Of a stretch of 64,000 bases of DNA, positions 52,893 to 60,650 are shown in pieces. Every line of letters starts with the position of its first letter. Position 1 is the stretch's first letter. Position numbers and translations under genes: made by a program. The DNA is from Clostridiaceae bacterium (GTDB lineage: Bacteria > Bacillota > Clostridia > Lachnospirales > Lachnospiraceae), in contig CAJTGF010000005.1 of assembly GCA_910575585.1 (NCBI GenBank), positions 99,369 through 163,368 of the forward strand, written 5' to 3'. Below the pieces are notes generated by a model. It was given only the letters and a program-made list of their open reading frames with translations, was not told the DNA's origin and ran no database searches.

Positions 52893-54074
52893 TCAAAAGA
52901 TCCTTGTCAGTATCTCGTCTGCCACCTGGTCCTTGCTCATCTTTTCAAGGGCGATCTCCTCCTGTCTGGTAATCAGCGTCACCACATTGGTGTCTGTGCC
53001 GAACCCTGCTCCCTCCACTTTCAGGTTGTTGGCCACCACCATATCCAGGTTTTTCTTTATCAGCTTCGCCCTGGAATTTTCCACCAGATCCTGGGTCTCC
53101 ATGGAAAATCCGCACAGAAACTGGCCTTCCCTCTTGTTTTGTCCCAAATATCCCAGAATGTCGTCCGTCCGCTCCAGCGCAAGGGTTAGCTGCCCGTCCT
53201 TTTTCTTCATCTTCTCCTGGGCTGTAAAGACCGGCCGGTAATCCGCCACGGCGGCGGCTTTGATGATTGCGTCCTGGTCCTGGCTCACCGCTTTCACCGC
53301 CTCAAACATCTCCCTGGCGCTTTCGATCCGGATCACTTTGACAAATACCGGCTTTTCCAGGTTTACAGGCCCTGTCACCAGGGTCACTTCTGCCCCGCGG
53401 CTTGCCGCCGCTTTGGCGATGGCGTATCCCATCTTTCCCGTGGAGTGGTTGGTCAGATACCGCACCGGGTCCAGCACTTCCCTGGTGGGACCTGCGGTAA
53501 CCAATATCTTCTTTCCCGCCAGATCTTTTTCGTGGCCGATCTCATGGATAATATAGTTCAAAAGCGTTTCCGGCTGGGGCATCTTCCCTGCCCCCGTATC
53601 GCCGCAGGCCAGATATCCCACTGCCGGGTCAATGACATGCATCCCGTAGGACCGGCACACATTCAGATTATCCTGGGTCACGGGATTATCAAACATATGG
53701 GTATTCATGGCCGGGGCAAGGTATTTGGGGCAATGACAGGCCAGAAACGTGGTGGTCAGCATGTCGTCCGCGATCCCGTGGGCCACTTTGGCGATCACAT
53801 TGGCCGTGGCCGGGGCCAGCATAAAGATATCCGCCATCTTGGCCAGAGCCACGTGCTCCACGCTGAACTCAAAATTCCGGTCAAAGGTGTCCACCAGGCA
53901 TTTATTGCCCGTAAGACTCTCAAAGGTCACGGGGGTGATAAATTCCGTGGCGTTCCTGGTCATAATCACCTGCACATTAGCCCTAAGCTTTTTTAAGCTG
54001 CTGGCCAAACTTGCGATCTTGTAGGCCGCTATGCCGCCGCTGACCCCCAAAACTACCGTCTTTCCACTTAACAT
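52893..54074 (-). CDS. coaBC: Bifunctional phosphopantothenoylcysteine decarboxylase/synthetase
   Basis: Joins cysteine to phosphopantothenate and decarboxylates the product in CoA synthesis; 393 residues. The N-terminal CoaC flavoprotein has GVSGGIAAYK and APAMNTHMFDNP; the C-terminal CoaB has VTAGPTREVLDPVRYLTNHSTGKMGYAIAKAA. The ATG at 54074 has GGGAGG 7 nt upstream; an in-frame TTG overlapping that site is not the start. Divergent from coaX, giving a CoA gene pair. Confidence 0.97.
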   Translation of the reverse strand: MLSGKTVVLGVSGGIAAYKIASLASSLKKLRANVQVIMTRNATEFITPVTFESLTGNKCLVDTFDRNFEFSVEHVALAKMADIFMLAPATANVIAKVAHGIADDMLTTTFLACHCPKYLAPAMNTHMFDNPVTQDNLNVCRSYGMHVIDPAVGYLACGDTGAGKMPQPETLLNYIIHEIGHEKDLAGKKILVTAGPTREVLDPVRYLTNHSTGKMGYAIAKAAASRGAEVTLVTGPVNLEKPVFVKVIRIESAREMFEAVKAVSQDQDAIIKAAAVADYRPVFTAQEKMKKKDGQLTLALERTDDILGYLGQNKREGQFLCGFSMETQDLVENSRAKLIKKNLDMVVANNLKVEGAGFGTDTNVVTLITRQEEIALEKMSKDQVADEILTRIF

Positions 54075-54121
54075 GTCTTTTCCTCCCAAATCCGCCTTTT
54101 CAGGGCTGGTCTGCCGCTTTC

Positions 54122-54150
54122 TTGAAATTTTCCCAAAAATATGCTAATCT
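54122..54150 (+). promoter_or_regulatory. Probable coaX promoter
   Basis: TTGAAA (54122-54127), 17-nt spacer, TAATCT (54145-54150), about 55 nt before the coaX start. Confidence 0.55.
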
Positions 54151-54206
54151 TTTTTTGCGACACAGTAAGTATATCACACAACCTTTTTTGTGGAAAGGAG
54201 TCTTCT

Positions 54207-54980
54207 ATGATTTTGGCAATCGATATGGGCAATACCAACATCGTCATCGGAGCCATTGACGATAAAAAGACCTACTTTGTGGAGCGGGTCACCACCAACC
54301 ACAACAAAACGGATCTGGAGTATGCCGTAAATATCAAAAATGTCCTGGAGATCCACAACATCCCCTTATCCGACATATCCGGAGGCATCATCTCCTCCGT
54401 AGTGCCGCCGCTTAACGCCACCCTGCGCTCCGCCGTCAAAAAGATCTTCGGCTTTGAGCCTATGCTGGTAGGCTCCGGCATGAAGACCGGCATGAATATT
54501 TTGATGGACAACCCTAAGACCGTAGGCGCGGATATGATCGTGGACTCGGTGGCTGCCATAAAAAATTATCCCTGCCCCATTATCATCATCGACATGGGCA
54601 CCGCCACCACCATGAGCGTGGTGGACCATGGCGGCAATTACATCGGCGGCGTTATCCTTCCCGGGCTTAAGGTGTCCCTGGATTCCTTAAGCGGCAAGAC
54701 GGCGCAACTGCCCTACATCAGCCTGGACGTCCCCGGCAGCGTCATCGGAAAAAATACCATTGACTGCATGCGCGCCGGCATCATGTACGGCAATGCGGCC
54801 ATGATCGACGGGATCATCGACCGCATGGAAAAAGAGCTGGGCACAAGCGCTTCTCTGGTGGCCACGGGAGGTCTGGCCAAATTTATCACCCCTTTGTGCC
54901 GCCATGCCATTGCCTACGAGGACGACCTGCTGCTGAAAGGGCTTTTGATCCTGTATCACAAAAATCTTTCCCGTTCCTGA
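54207..54980 (+). CDS. coaX: Type III pantothenate kinase
   Basis: First step of CoA synthesis, 257 residues of the ASKHA fold. The N-terminal phosphate loop is LAIDMGNTNIVIGA, with IIIDMGTATTMSVVD and ATGGLAKFI following. The ATG at 54207 has AAGGAG 6 nt upstream. Divergent neighbour coaBC works two steps later in the same pathway. Confidence 0.96.
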   Translation: MILAIDMGNTNIVIGAIDDKKTYFVERVTTNHNKTDLEYAVNIKNVLEIHNIPLSDISGGIISSVVPPLNATLRSAVKKIFGFEPMLVGSGMKTGMNILMDNPKTVGADMIVDSVAAIKNYPCPIIIIDMGTATTMSVVDHGGNYIGGVILPGLKVSLDSLSGKTAQLPYISLDVPGSVIGKNTIDCMRAGIMYGNAAMIDGIIDRMEKELGTSASLVATGGLAKFITPLCRHAIAYEDDLLLKGLLILYHKNLSRS

Positions 54981-55081
54981 AAAAAACTGTCAAGGCCAAG
55001 CCCTGAAATTCCACAGGAAATTATTTTCAGCCGTCCAACCGCATAAATCCATGGAAATCCGTACATCATTCTCATAGAACC

Positions 55082-55154
55082 TTACAGCCCGCCCAATCCA
55101 TCCCAAATCTGGATGCTGATTTACAGATATGCAGATTTACGGATAGGGCTGTAA
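55082..55154 (+). promoter_or_regulatory. Long hairpin in the sigG leader
   Basis: TTACAGCCC (55082-55090) pairs exactly with GGGCTGTAA (55146-55154). The 55-nt interior contains repeated GATTTAC/GATATGC-like pieces. The 3' arm ends 16 nt before the sigG Shine-Dalgarno sequence. Confidence 0.5.
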
Positions 55155-55183
55155 TGGAAAAGAAGTTTGCGGAGGTAATGGAT

Positions 55184-55960
55184 ATGTCACTATACAAGGT
55201 TGAGATCTGCGGAGTCAATACGGCGAAGCTTCCGTTACTGAACAACGAGGAAAAAGAGGAACTGTTTAAACGGATCAAACAGGGGGATAAAGAGGCCAGG
55301 GAGCAGTACATCAAAGGCAATCTACGGCTGGTTTTAAGCGTTATCCAGCGTTTTTCCGGCAGCAATGAGAATGTGGACGATTTATTCCAGATCGGATGCA
55401 TCGGCCTTATTAAAGCCATCGACAATTTTGACACGTCCCAGAACGTCAAGTTCAGTACTTACGCCGTGCCTATGATCTTAGGCGAGGTCCGCCGGTATCT
55501 TCGGGACAACAATTCCATCCGGGTCAGCCGTTCCCTGCGGGACACCGCCTACAAGGCCATCTACGCCAGAGAGGGCCTGACCCGCAAAAACGCCAAGGAG
55601 CCTACCATCATGGAGATCGCCCAGGAGATCGGCATCAGCAAGGAGGAGATCACCTACGCCCTGGACGCCATCCAGACCCCTGTAAGCCTCTATGAGCCGG
55701 TGTACACCGACGGCGGGGATCCTTTGTATGTCATGGACCAGATCAGCGACAAAAAAAACCTGGAGGAAAACTGGGTGGAAGATATCTCCCTAAGCGAGGC
55801 CATGAAGCGGCTTCCGGAGCGGGAGCGCCACATCATTGATATGCGCTTTTTTGAGGGAAAAACCCAGACCGAGGTGGCGGAGGAGATTCACATCAGCCAG
55901 GCCCAGGTGTCCCGCTTAGAAAAAAACGCCCTAAAAACCATGAAAAATTACCTTAGCTAA
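55184..55960 (+). CDS. sigG: Late forespore sigma factor SigG
   Basis: Sporulation sigma factor of the SigF/SigG group, 258 residues. KVEICGVNTAKLPLL at the N terminus is the SigG signature. Region 2 (NLRLVLSVIQRF, VDDLFQIGCIGLIKAIDNFD, FSTYAVPMILGEVRRYLRDN) and region 4 (TQTEVAEEIHISQAQVSRLEKNALK) are intact. The ATG at 55184 has GGAGG 8 nt upstream. It stands alone here rather than next to sigE, as it does in Bacillus. A SASP-like gene, a typical SigG target, is 1.4 kb away. Confidence 0.95.
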   Translation: MSLYKVEICGVNTAKLPLLNNEEKEELFKRIKQGDKEAREQYIKGNLRLVLSVIQRFSGSNENVDDLFQIGCIGLIKAIDNFDTSQNVKFSTYAVPMILGEVRRYLRDNNSIRVSRSLRDTAYKAIYAREGLTRKNAKEPTIMEIAQEIGISKEEITYALDAIQTPVSLYEPVYTDGGDPLYVMDQISDKKNLEENWVEDISLSEAMKRLPERERHIIDMRFFEGKTQTEVAEEIHISQAQVSRLEKNALKTMKNYLS

Positions 55961-55990
55961 TCGATTCGTCTGCCCATCCACGGGAAAAAC

Positions 55991-56030
55991 GTGTAACATC
56001 CTTACAGCAGGATGTTACACTTTCTTTTCC
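55991..56030 (+). terminator. Terminator after sigG
   Basis: Perfect 11-bp stem GTGTAACATCC/GGATGTTACAC with an 8-nt loop, followed by a T-rich run. The stretch 56031-56257 beyond it is AT-rich with a TATAAT at 56191-56196 that may serve the next gene. Confidence 0.92.
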
Positions 56031-56257
56031 CTTTCTTGACCTCGCCTCTGCCCCCCTATCATCGGCAACGTCTGTACTTGGTATATTGATGATCTAATTA
56101 CGGCAAACCCACTGTATTTACCGTCAAATTTTTGATAATTTATTAATTTATCTTCAATTTTCTGTGGATTTTGTATAAAATATGTAGTATAATGGACATA
56201 TTCATCACATACGTATTGATACCCAAATCGTGTACAAATTGGAAAGGGGAACTGGCA

Positions 56258-56989
56258 ATGGATGACAAGATTATCCTATTACAAAAAATCCTGGACAACA
56301 GCCGCTACACCGTGGCCCTGTGCGGCTCAGGCATGATGGAGGAGGGCGGCTTTATCGGCGTGAAGAAGCAGGAAAAAGCCTACGCCATTGAGGAGAAATA
56401 CGGCTACTGCTCCGACGAGCTGTACACCAGCGGATTCTACAACACCCGCCCGGAGCTTTTCTTCACCTTTTACCGCAACGAGATGCTGGATTTTCCTCCA
56501 GAACTGACCGCCTCCGGACCTGCCCTGGCTGCCCTGGAGCAAAACGGCCATCTCCACTGCACCATCACCAGCAATATTTACGATATCCCCCGCAGAGGCG
56601 GCTGCAAAAACGTGATCAACCTCCACGGCACTATCTACGACAATCACTGCCCACGGTGCAAAAAGACATACCCGCTGGAATACATAAAAAATTCCAAGCG
56701 CAAGGTCCCGCTGTGCGAACACTGCAACATCCCTGTCCGTCCCCTGGTATCCCTTTTCGGCGAGATGGTGGACAGCCAGAGGATGACAAAGACCACCCTG
56801 GAGATCGGAAAGGCCGACACCCTGCTGCTTCTGGGTACTGCCCTGGACTCCGAGGTATTCAGCCATTATATCAAATATTTTAACGGGCGCTGGCTGGTTA
56901 TCATCCACCATAAGCCCCACTACATGGACTACTCGGCCAGCATGGTCATCCTGGACCATCCCAAGAACGTGCTGCCGAAGCTGACGTGA
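56258..56989 (+). CDS. Divergent Sir2-family (sirtuin-like) protein
   Basis: Protein of 243 residues related to NAD-dependent deacylases. The zinc ribbon (CPRCKKTYPLEYIKNSKRKVPLCEHC) and the NLHGTI motif with the catalytic His are present, and VSLFGEMV and LLLGTAL also fit. The NAD-binding GAGxSxxSGIPxFR motif is replaced by CGSGMMEEGGFIG, and the usual QNID by SNIYDIP. It may be a divergent subgroup with altered NAD binding. Start at the ATG after GGAAAGGGG. Single gene between the sigG terminator and the tRNA-Leu terminator. Confidence 0.82.
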   Translation: MDDKIILLQKILDNSRYTVALCGSGMMEEGGFIGVKKQEKAYAIEEKYGYCSDELYTSGFYNTRPELFFTFYRNEMLDFPPELTASGPALAALEQNGHLHCTITSNIYDIPRRGGCKNVINLHGTIYDNHCPRCKKTYPLEYIKNSKRKVPLCEHCNIPVRPLVSLFGEMVDSQRMTKTTLEIGKADTLLLLGTALDSEVFSHYIKYFNGRWLVIIHHKPHYMDYSASMVILDHPKNVLPKLT

Positions 56990-57049
56990 TCCTTTGTTTA
57001 CCTGCCAAAAAACAACGGGACCGCGTTTTGGCTGTTTTCGCTGGGTCAT

Positions 57050-57094
57050 AAAAAGAAAAACCGCCGGATCCTCAGTTTCACTGAAAATCCGGCG
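57050..57094 (-). terminator. Terminator of tRNA-Leu
   Basis: On the minus strand stem CGCCGGAT...ATCCGGCG with an inner TCAGT/ACTGA stem, followed by a T-rich run. It lies directly downstream of the tRNA gene. Confidence 0.88.
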
Positions 57095-57112
57095 ATCGCC
57101 CCTGCCAAGGAG

Positions 57113-57195
57113 TGCCGGCCGCGGGACTTGAACCCGCACGGTATCGCTACCAATGGATTTTGAGTCCACCTCGTCTGCCATTCCGACAGGCCGGC
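57113..57195 (-). tRNA. tRNA-Leu (anticodon CAA)
   Basis: An 83-nt class II tRNA. Acceptor GCCGGCC pairs with GGCCGGC followed by discriminator A; the anticodon loop is CTCAAAA, giving CAA; a long variable arm (TTGGTAGCGATACCG region) and a T loop in GCGGGTTCAAGTCCCGC are present. CCA is not encoded. It reads UUG, a codon whose tRNA is a MiaA/MiaB substrate. Confidence 0.95.
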
Positions 57196-57366
57196 GTCAC
57201 TTCCTGCAACGAATGTTATTCTAACACACTTCTCCTGTTTTGGCAAGTATATTTTTGCAAATTTTACCGTCAATTTTTGCTGTCAAATTTTAGCCCTCCG
57301 GGACGGCTAAGCAACAGCCGGCCCGGACGCCTATTTTGCCTTTGTGTCCCACCCTTTGAAGATCTC

Positions 57367-57591
57367 CTACGTTATCTCCTCCTCTTTCAGTGCCTCCCGC
57401 TTCAGCTCCCGTTTCCGCTTGGTCATGAGGCCGCCGATCCTGCCGCTCTCTTTCGCCGTCAGACTGCGCCATCCGTTTTCCATCACTTTATCGCTAAGCC
57501 CCAGCTCCGTGGCAATCTCAAATTTCAGCAGCTCCTCCGGTGTTTTCAGGCTTGCCGGGTCAAAAGGCTTTTCATTTTTCTTCTTAGACAT
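57367..57591 (-). CDS. Alpha/beta-type small acid-soluble spore protein-like
   Basis: Protein of 74 residues. KFEIATELGLSDKVMENGWRSLTAKESGRIGGLMTKRKR matches the two conserved motifs of the alpha/beta SASP family (E-I-A-x-E-L-G and a Gly-Gly-x-x-x-x-R/K element) in the diverged form common in clostridia. Alpha/beta SASPs coat forespore DNA and are made under SigG. The lysine-rich C-terminal tail is longer than in Bacillus SspA. The start lies 5 nt after an inverted repeat that covers its ribosome-binding site. Confidence 0.8.
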   Translation of the reverse strand: MSKKKNEKPFDPASLKTPEELLKFEIATELGLSDKVMENGWRSLTAKESGRIGGLMTKRKRELKREALKEEEIT

Positions 57592-57596
57592 AGTTG

Positions 57597-57637
57597 CGGG
57601 TATACTCCTTTCCTCAATTCATTAGAGAGTATACCCG
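57597..57637 (-). promoter_or_regulatory. Inverted repeat over the SASP-like ribosome-binding site
   Basis: CGGGTATACTC (57597-57607) and its exact reverse complement (57627-57637), 11 bp, loop 19 nt. The Shine-Dalgarno GGAG (57608-57605 on the minus strand) is in the arm nearest the ATG. In RNA this would hide the site. It could also be a protein operator. Confidence 0.65.
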
Positions 57638-57663
57638 TTTTCCCGGATCCTATTCCGTGACCC

Positions 57664-57858
57664 TTACCGGAAATCATCCAGCGGGATAATGATGGCAGCC
57701 ACAAAATACGCCAGAGTCCCCGCCCCCGTGCAGGCAAAGATCGCCCAGACAAGCCTGATCAGCGTAGGGTCTATGTTGAGATATTCCCCGATGCCTCCGC
57801 ACACACCGCAAAGCATGCGGTTTGTCCCCGATCTGTACAGTTTTTTTCCAAAATCCAT
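57664..57858 (-). CDS. PspC-domain protein
   Basis: Small membrane protein of 64 residues: KKLYRSGTNRMLCGVCGGIGEYLNIDPTLIRLVWAIFA is the PspC domain, followed by a hydrophobic helix. PspC proteins act in envelope stress responses. It is 44 nt downstream of the DUF4097 gene in a PadR-headed operon. AAAGGAG precedes the ATG. Confidence 0.9.
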   Translation of the reverse strand: MDFGKKLYRSGTNRMLCGVCGGIGEYLNIDPTLIRLVWAIFACTGAGTLAYFVAAIIIPLDDFR

Positions 57859-57902
57859 GATAATGCTCCTTTCTTGCCGCTTGCTGCGCGCAGTCTCCTT
57901 TA

Positions 57903-58862
57903 TTATTGAAACGATATGTCGATCACTCCGGTCTTACATTCCAGACTGGCCTTCTTGGCTGCCCCGGGGTTATGGATGACATGATCCCTCTCCAAGAGCC
58001 CATTTTCCTCACCGTCGATCCTAACAGATCCGGTTATGGCGGCATCCACCTCATACCAAAAGTCCTCCTGGCTCCCGTCTATGACATACTGAACGCTGCC
58101 GGTGGAACATTCCGCCTTCATCTCCCGGCCAACCTGGCCCTCGTAGATCAGCTCCCCGGTCTTACACTCTCCATCCAACTCCTGGACGCTGCCTTCTGCC
58201 ACCTCCAAAGATCCAGCCTTCACCTCCAGATCCATCTTCTTGGCGGATAACTGCCTTACGGACACCACGCCGGCCTTCACCTCCAGATCCGCCTGGTCAA
58301 AACAGACACCTGCCGGGATCCTGATGGTGGCAGCCGGCTCACCATCTCCGCTGCCGTCCCATCCATGCCATGCGCCGCTGTCCAGCCAGTGATCAAAGTC
58401 AAGGTCCAGCCCCACATAGATCTCCAGCTTATCCCCGTCTAACTCCTGGCGGCATCGGTAATCCTCATGGCTGCTGGCGACCACGATCTGATCCGTGGAA
58501 TCATCCGGCACCACTTCCACCCAGCCGCCGGCCACTTCGATCTCCAGCTTCCTTACGATGGTCCCCCCTGACTTGGCCTCTGCCCCTGCGCCGGAGGGCT
58601 GCTTAGGAATGACATCGCCTTCCTTTATCTGGCCTTCCCCAGCTACGCCATCGGCCTTTCGGGCATCCGCCTCTCTGTACGCGTCCTCCATGACGATCTC
58701 ATCTTCCGCAATTTGGGCCATTTTCTCTTCCGTGATCCCAAAATTCCTGTTCCGGAAGTAGTAAAACCTGCCTCCCATGCCCCAGGCGCCGGCGCACAGC
58801 AGGGTCCCTGCGCCGATACACGCCACGGAAGCTATGAGCATTCCCTTTACCCAACCTTTCAT
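57903..58862 (-). CDS. DUF4097-family membrane-anchored protein
   Basis: Protein of 319 residues with an N-terminal helix (MLIASVACIGAGTLLCAGAWG) and an extracellular repeat-like beta region from about 105. Alternating strands such as LEVKAGVVSVRQLSAKKMDLEVKAGSLEV and ECKTGELIYEGQV are typical of the DUF4097 (adhesin-like) beta-helix. The function of the family is unknown. The start overlaps the DUF1700 stop by 4 nt. A Gly/Glu/Lys linker lies at 60-100. Confidence 0.85.
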   Translation of the reverse strand: MKGWVKGMLIASVACIGAGTLLCAGAWGMGGRFYYFRNRNFGITEEKMAQIAEDEIVMEDAYREADARKADGVAGEGQIKEGDVIPKQPSGAGAEAKSGGTIVRKLEIEVAGGWVEVVPDDSTDQIVVASSHEDYRCRQELDGDKLEIYVGLDLDFDHWLDSGAWHGWDGSGDGEPAATIRIPAGVCFDQADLEVKAGVVSVRQLSAKKMDLEVKAGSLEVAEGSVQELDGECKTGELIYEGQVGREMKAECSTGSVQYVIDGSQEDFWYEVDAAITGSVRIDGEENGLLERDHVIHNPGAAKKASLECKTGVIDISFQ

Positions 58863-59611
58863 CTCCCTTTCCTCCTTCCATGGACCAGTCTGCTGACTGC
58901 GTCAACACCGGCTCGAATCAGCCACGGGATAAATCTCCCGTAAAAGAAAATAGACGCCATAAGGCTCAAAAGCCCCAATCCTATGACCGCCACCCCGGCT
59001 CCGAACATCAAAAGCCCGCTGGATACCCACCGTACCATACCCAAAATGCCCACTACGCACAGCCCTGCGCCGCCTAAAAGAAGGGCAAAGGTCAGCACTG
59101 CCAAAAGAATGATAAGCCCCAGCAGCAGTCCCAGCCCTCCGGCAAAAAGTCCTGCTAACGTTCCTCCCACGCCCAGCCACACCGGGGCTGATACAAACAG
59201 CAATATGATCCACAAAACAATCTTTAAAGGTCCGCTGGTCTTAAATTTTTGCCTGCCCTGCCGGCTGTCTTCGCCTTTCGGGGCCTGCTGCCAGGCGTTC
59301 TCTTCCTGTTGTCCCTGCCCGCCCTCCGGCAGGTCAAGCCTTTTGGCTACCTGATAGTTGGGTTCCCGAAACCGCTCATCCTCATAGCCCCGCTCCGTAA
59401 ACGCCCCGCCGTCCTCCAGATTCCCCGCCAGTTCCGACCGGATAATGGCCGCGATCCGCTCCGGGCTCCCGAAGTCCTCCATGGCCTTCTTATCATCATC
59501 CCCCGCTTCCTCCAGATAATCCCTGTAGTAGGCGATGGCATCGGCCTTATCCTCCTGCGGGATATCGGACAAAAGATATTCCAGCTTTTCCATAAACTCA
59601 TTTCTGTTCAT
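58859..59611 (-). CDS. DUF1700-family membrane protein
   Basis: Protein of 250 residues. The N-terminal cytoplasmic helical domain (NRNEFMEKLEYLLSDIPQEDKADAIAYYRDYLEEAGDD) is the DUF1700 signature; about four hydrophobic helices follow from residue 125. DUF1700 genes commonly follow PadR regulators. It overlaps padR by 14 nt, and GGAGG lies within the end of padR. Confidence 0.9.
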   Translation of the reverse strand: MNRNEFMEKLEYLLSDIPQEDKADAIAYYRDYLEEAGDDDKKAMEDFGSPERIAAIIRSELAGNLEDGGAFTERGYEDERFREPNYQVAKRLDLPEGGQGQQEENAWQQAPKGEDSRQGRQKFKTSGPLKIVLWIILLFVSAPVWLGVGGTLAGLFAGGLGLLLGLIILLAVLTFALLLGGAGLCVVGILGMVRWVSSGLLMFGAGVAVIGLGLLSLMASIFFYGRFIPWLIRAGVDAVSRLVHGRRKGR

Positions 59612-59927
59612 CGTTTAGCTCCTCCAATATACGTGAGATCCTTCCGGAATAGACAGCCCACTCGCCCCGGTACAGATTCAGCTGTATTCGGCCCTTCTCC
59701 GTGATCCGGTAATACCTTCGGTTCCTTCCGTCAATAGCAAGGTCGTACACCTCCAGACATTCCTCCTTCAAAAGCCTGCGTAAAACCGGGTAAAGGGTTG
59801 ATTCCGAGATCTCTATGACCCCCCTCACATCCTGGGTGATCTTGTAGCCATAGGTTCCTTTTACAGTCCTTGACACCACCGCAAGGACGATCGCATCCAA
59901 AAGGGCTGCGCCTGTGTTAAATACCAT
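59598..59927 (-). CDS. PadR-family transcriptional regulator
   Basis: Winged-helix regulator of 109 residues: LDAIVLAVVSRTVKGTYGYKITQDV, SESTLYPVLRRLLKEECLE and GRNRRYYRITEKGR are the PadR helix-turn-helix and wing. It probably represses its own operon (PadR-DUF1700-DUF4097-PspC). The ATG at 59927 has AAGGAG 7 nt upstream. A palindrome overlaps its promoter. Confidence 0.93.
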   Translation of the reverse strand: MVFNTGAALLDAIVLAVVSRTVKGTYGYKITQDVRGVIEISESTLYPVLRRLLKEECLEVYDLAIDGRNRRYYRITEKGRIQLNLYRGEWAVYSGRISRILEELNDEQK

Positions 59928-59991
59928 CACTCCACTCCTTGTCTCTCGCTTTGTCTCTTGGTTTCCTATATAATATTATTTATTTTTCTAT

Positions 59992-60020
59992 ATTATATGT
60001 CATATAATATTGTTTGTCAA
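59992..60020 (-). promoter_or_regulatory. Promoter and candidate operator of the PadR operon
   Basis: On the minus strand TTGACA (60020-60015), 17-nt spacer, TATAAT (59997-59992), all consensus. A 21-bp palindrome, ATATTATATG-A-CATATAATAT, covers the spacer and -10 and contains an ATG/CAT core, a good candidate for the PadR operator. Confidence 0.85.
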
Positions 60021-60030
60021 GCATTTTAAT

Positions 60031-60068
60031 AAAAAAACCGACCGGAGAAGAAATCTTCATCCGATCGG
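60031..60068 (-). terminator. Terminator after the response regulator gene
   Basis: On the minus strand CCGATCGG...CCGGTCGG with an inner GAAGA/TCTTC pairing and seven T after it. Confidence 0.9.
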
Positions 60069-60116
60069 CTATTTCCAGGCAGAAGCTGCCCTTTTGCCCT
60101 CTGCTACATCGCTGCA

Positions 60117-60515
60117 TTAATACACCACATCACGCTCCAAAAGCCCGTCCTTTGCTGCCTGACGGTATTTCTTGATCATGTCCGCAATCTGGGCTTTGGT
60201 ATAAGGTTTGATGATAAATCCAAAGGCCCGGATCTTCCACGCTTCCAGGGAGAACCCCGGAATCCCTGACAGCAGGACCACCTCCGGGTGGGACTCACGC
60301 TGGTAAATCATGGAAGCCAGGGTGATTCCGCTGATCTCCGGCATCACCACGTCGGAGAACACCAGATCCACCGGATTCTCCTCCACAAACTGCATGGCCG
60401 CCACGGCGTCGTCAAAGCTTTTCAAAAATCTTACGCCCTCCATGGCAGATAATATCGATGTCAGCCGTTCCTTAAGCTCCGGCGAATTGTCCACTACAAT
60501 GACCTTGATCTCCAT
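60117..60515 (-). CDS. Single-domain response regulator
   Basis: CheY-like receiver domain of 132 residues with no output domain. The acidic pocket and phosphoacceptor are VVDNS and VFSDVVMPEISG; the switch residues are LLSG and the Lys in FIIKPY. The first acidic pair is weaker than usual (DN in place of DD). No kinase is adjacent, so its partner is unknown. GGGAGAG precedes the ATG. Confidence 0.9.
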   Translation of the reverse strand: MEIKVIVVDNSPELKERLTSILSAMEGVRFLKSFDDAVAAMQFVEENPVDLVFSDVVMPEISGITLASMIYQRESHPEVVLLSGIPGFSLEAWKIRAFGFIIKPYTKAQIADMIKKYRQAAKDGLLERDVVY

Positions 60516-60553
60516 AACGTCTCTCCCTGCATGCCAAAAGCGCTTCTATACGC

Positions 60554-60584
60554 AGGAAAAACGTGCTTGGGACACGTTTTTCCT
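60554..60584. terminator. Symmetric hairpin upstream of the response regulator gene
   Basis: Perfect 12-bp stem AGGAAAAACGTG/CACGTTTTTCCT with a 7-nt loop. The core ACGTG/CACGT stem followed by T would work as a terminator in both directions. Confidence 0.6.
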
Positions 60585-60590
60585 CTCCGC

Positions 60591-60619
60591 AAAAAACCGC
60601 CAGCCATGGGGCCGGCGGT
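60591..60619 (-). terminator. Terminator after rpsA
   Basis: On the minus strand ACCGCCGGC/GCTGGCGGT stem (9 bp, one G-T), 6-nt loop and six T. Confidence 0.92.
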
Positions 60620-60650
60620 CAGATCCTCTCTATGGGAAGGCCCGCGAAGC

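Noticed and set aside
56258..56989. Sir2 protein as part of an anti-phage system (Thoeris or DSR type)
   Set aside because: It has no TIR, SIR2-long or effector partner and is short, with the zinc ribbon of deacetylases.
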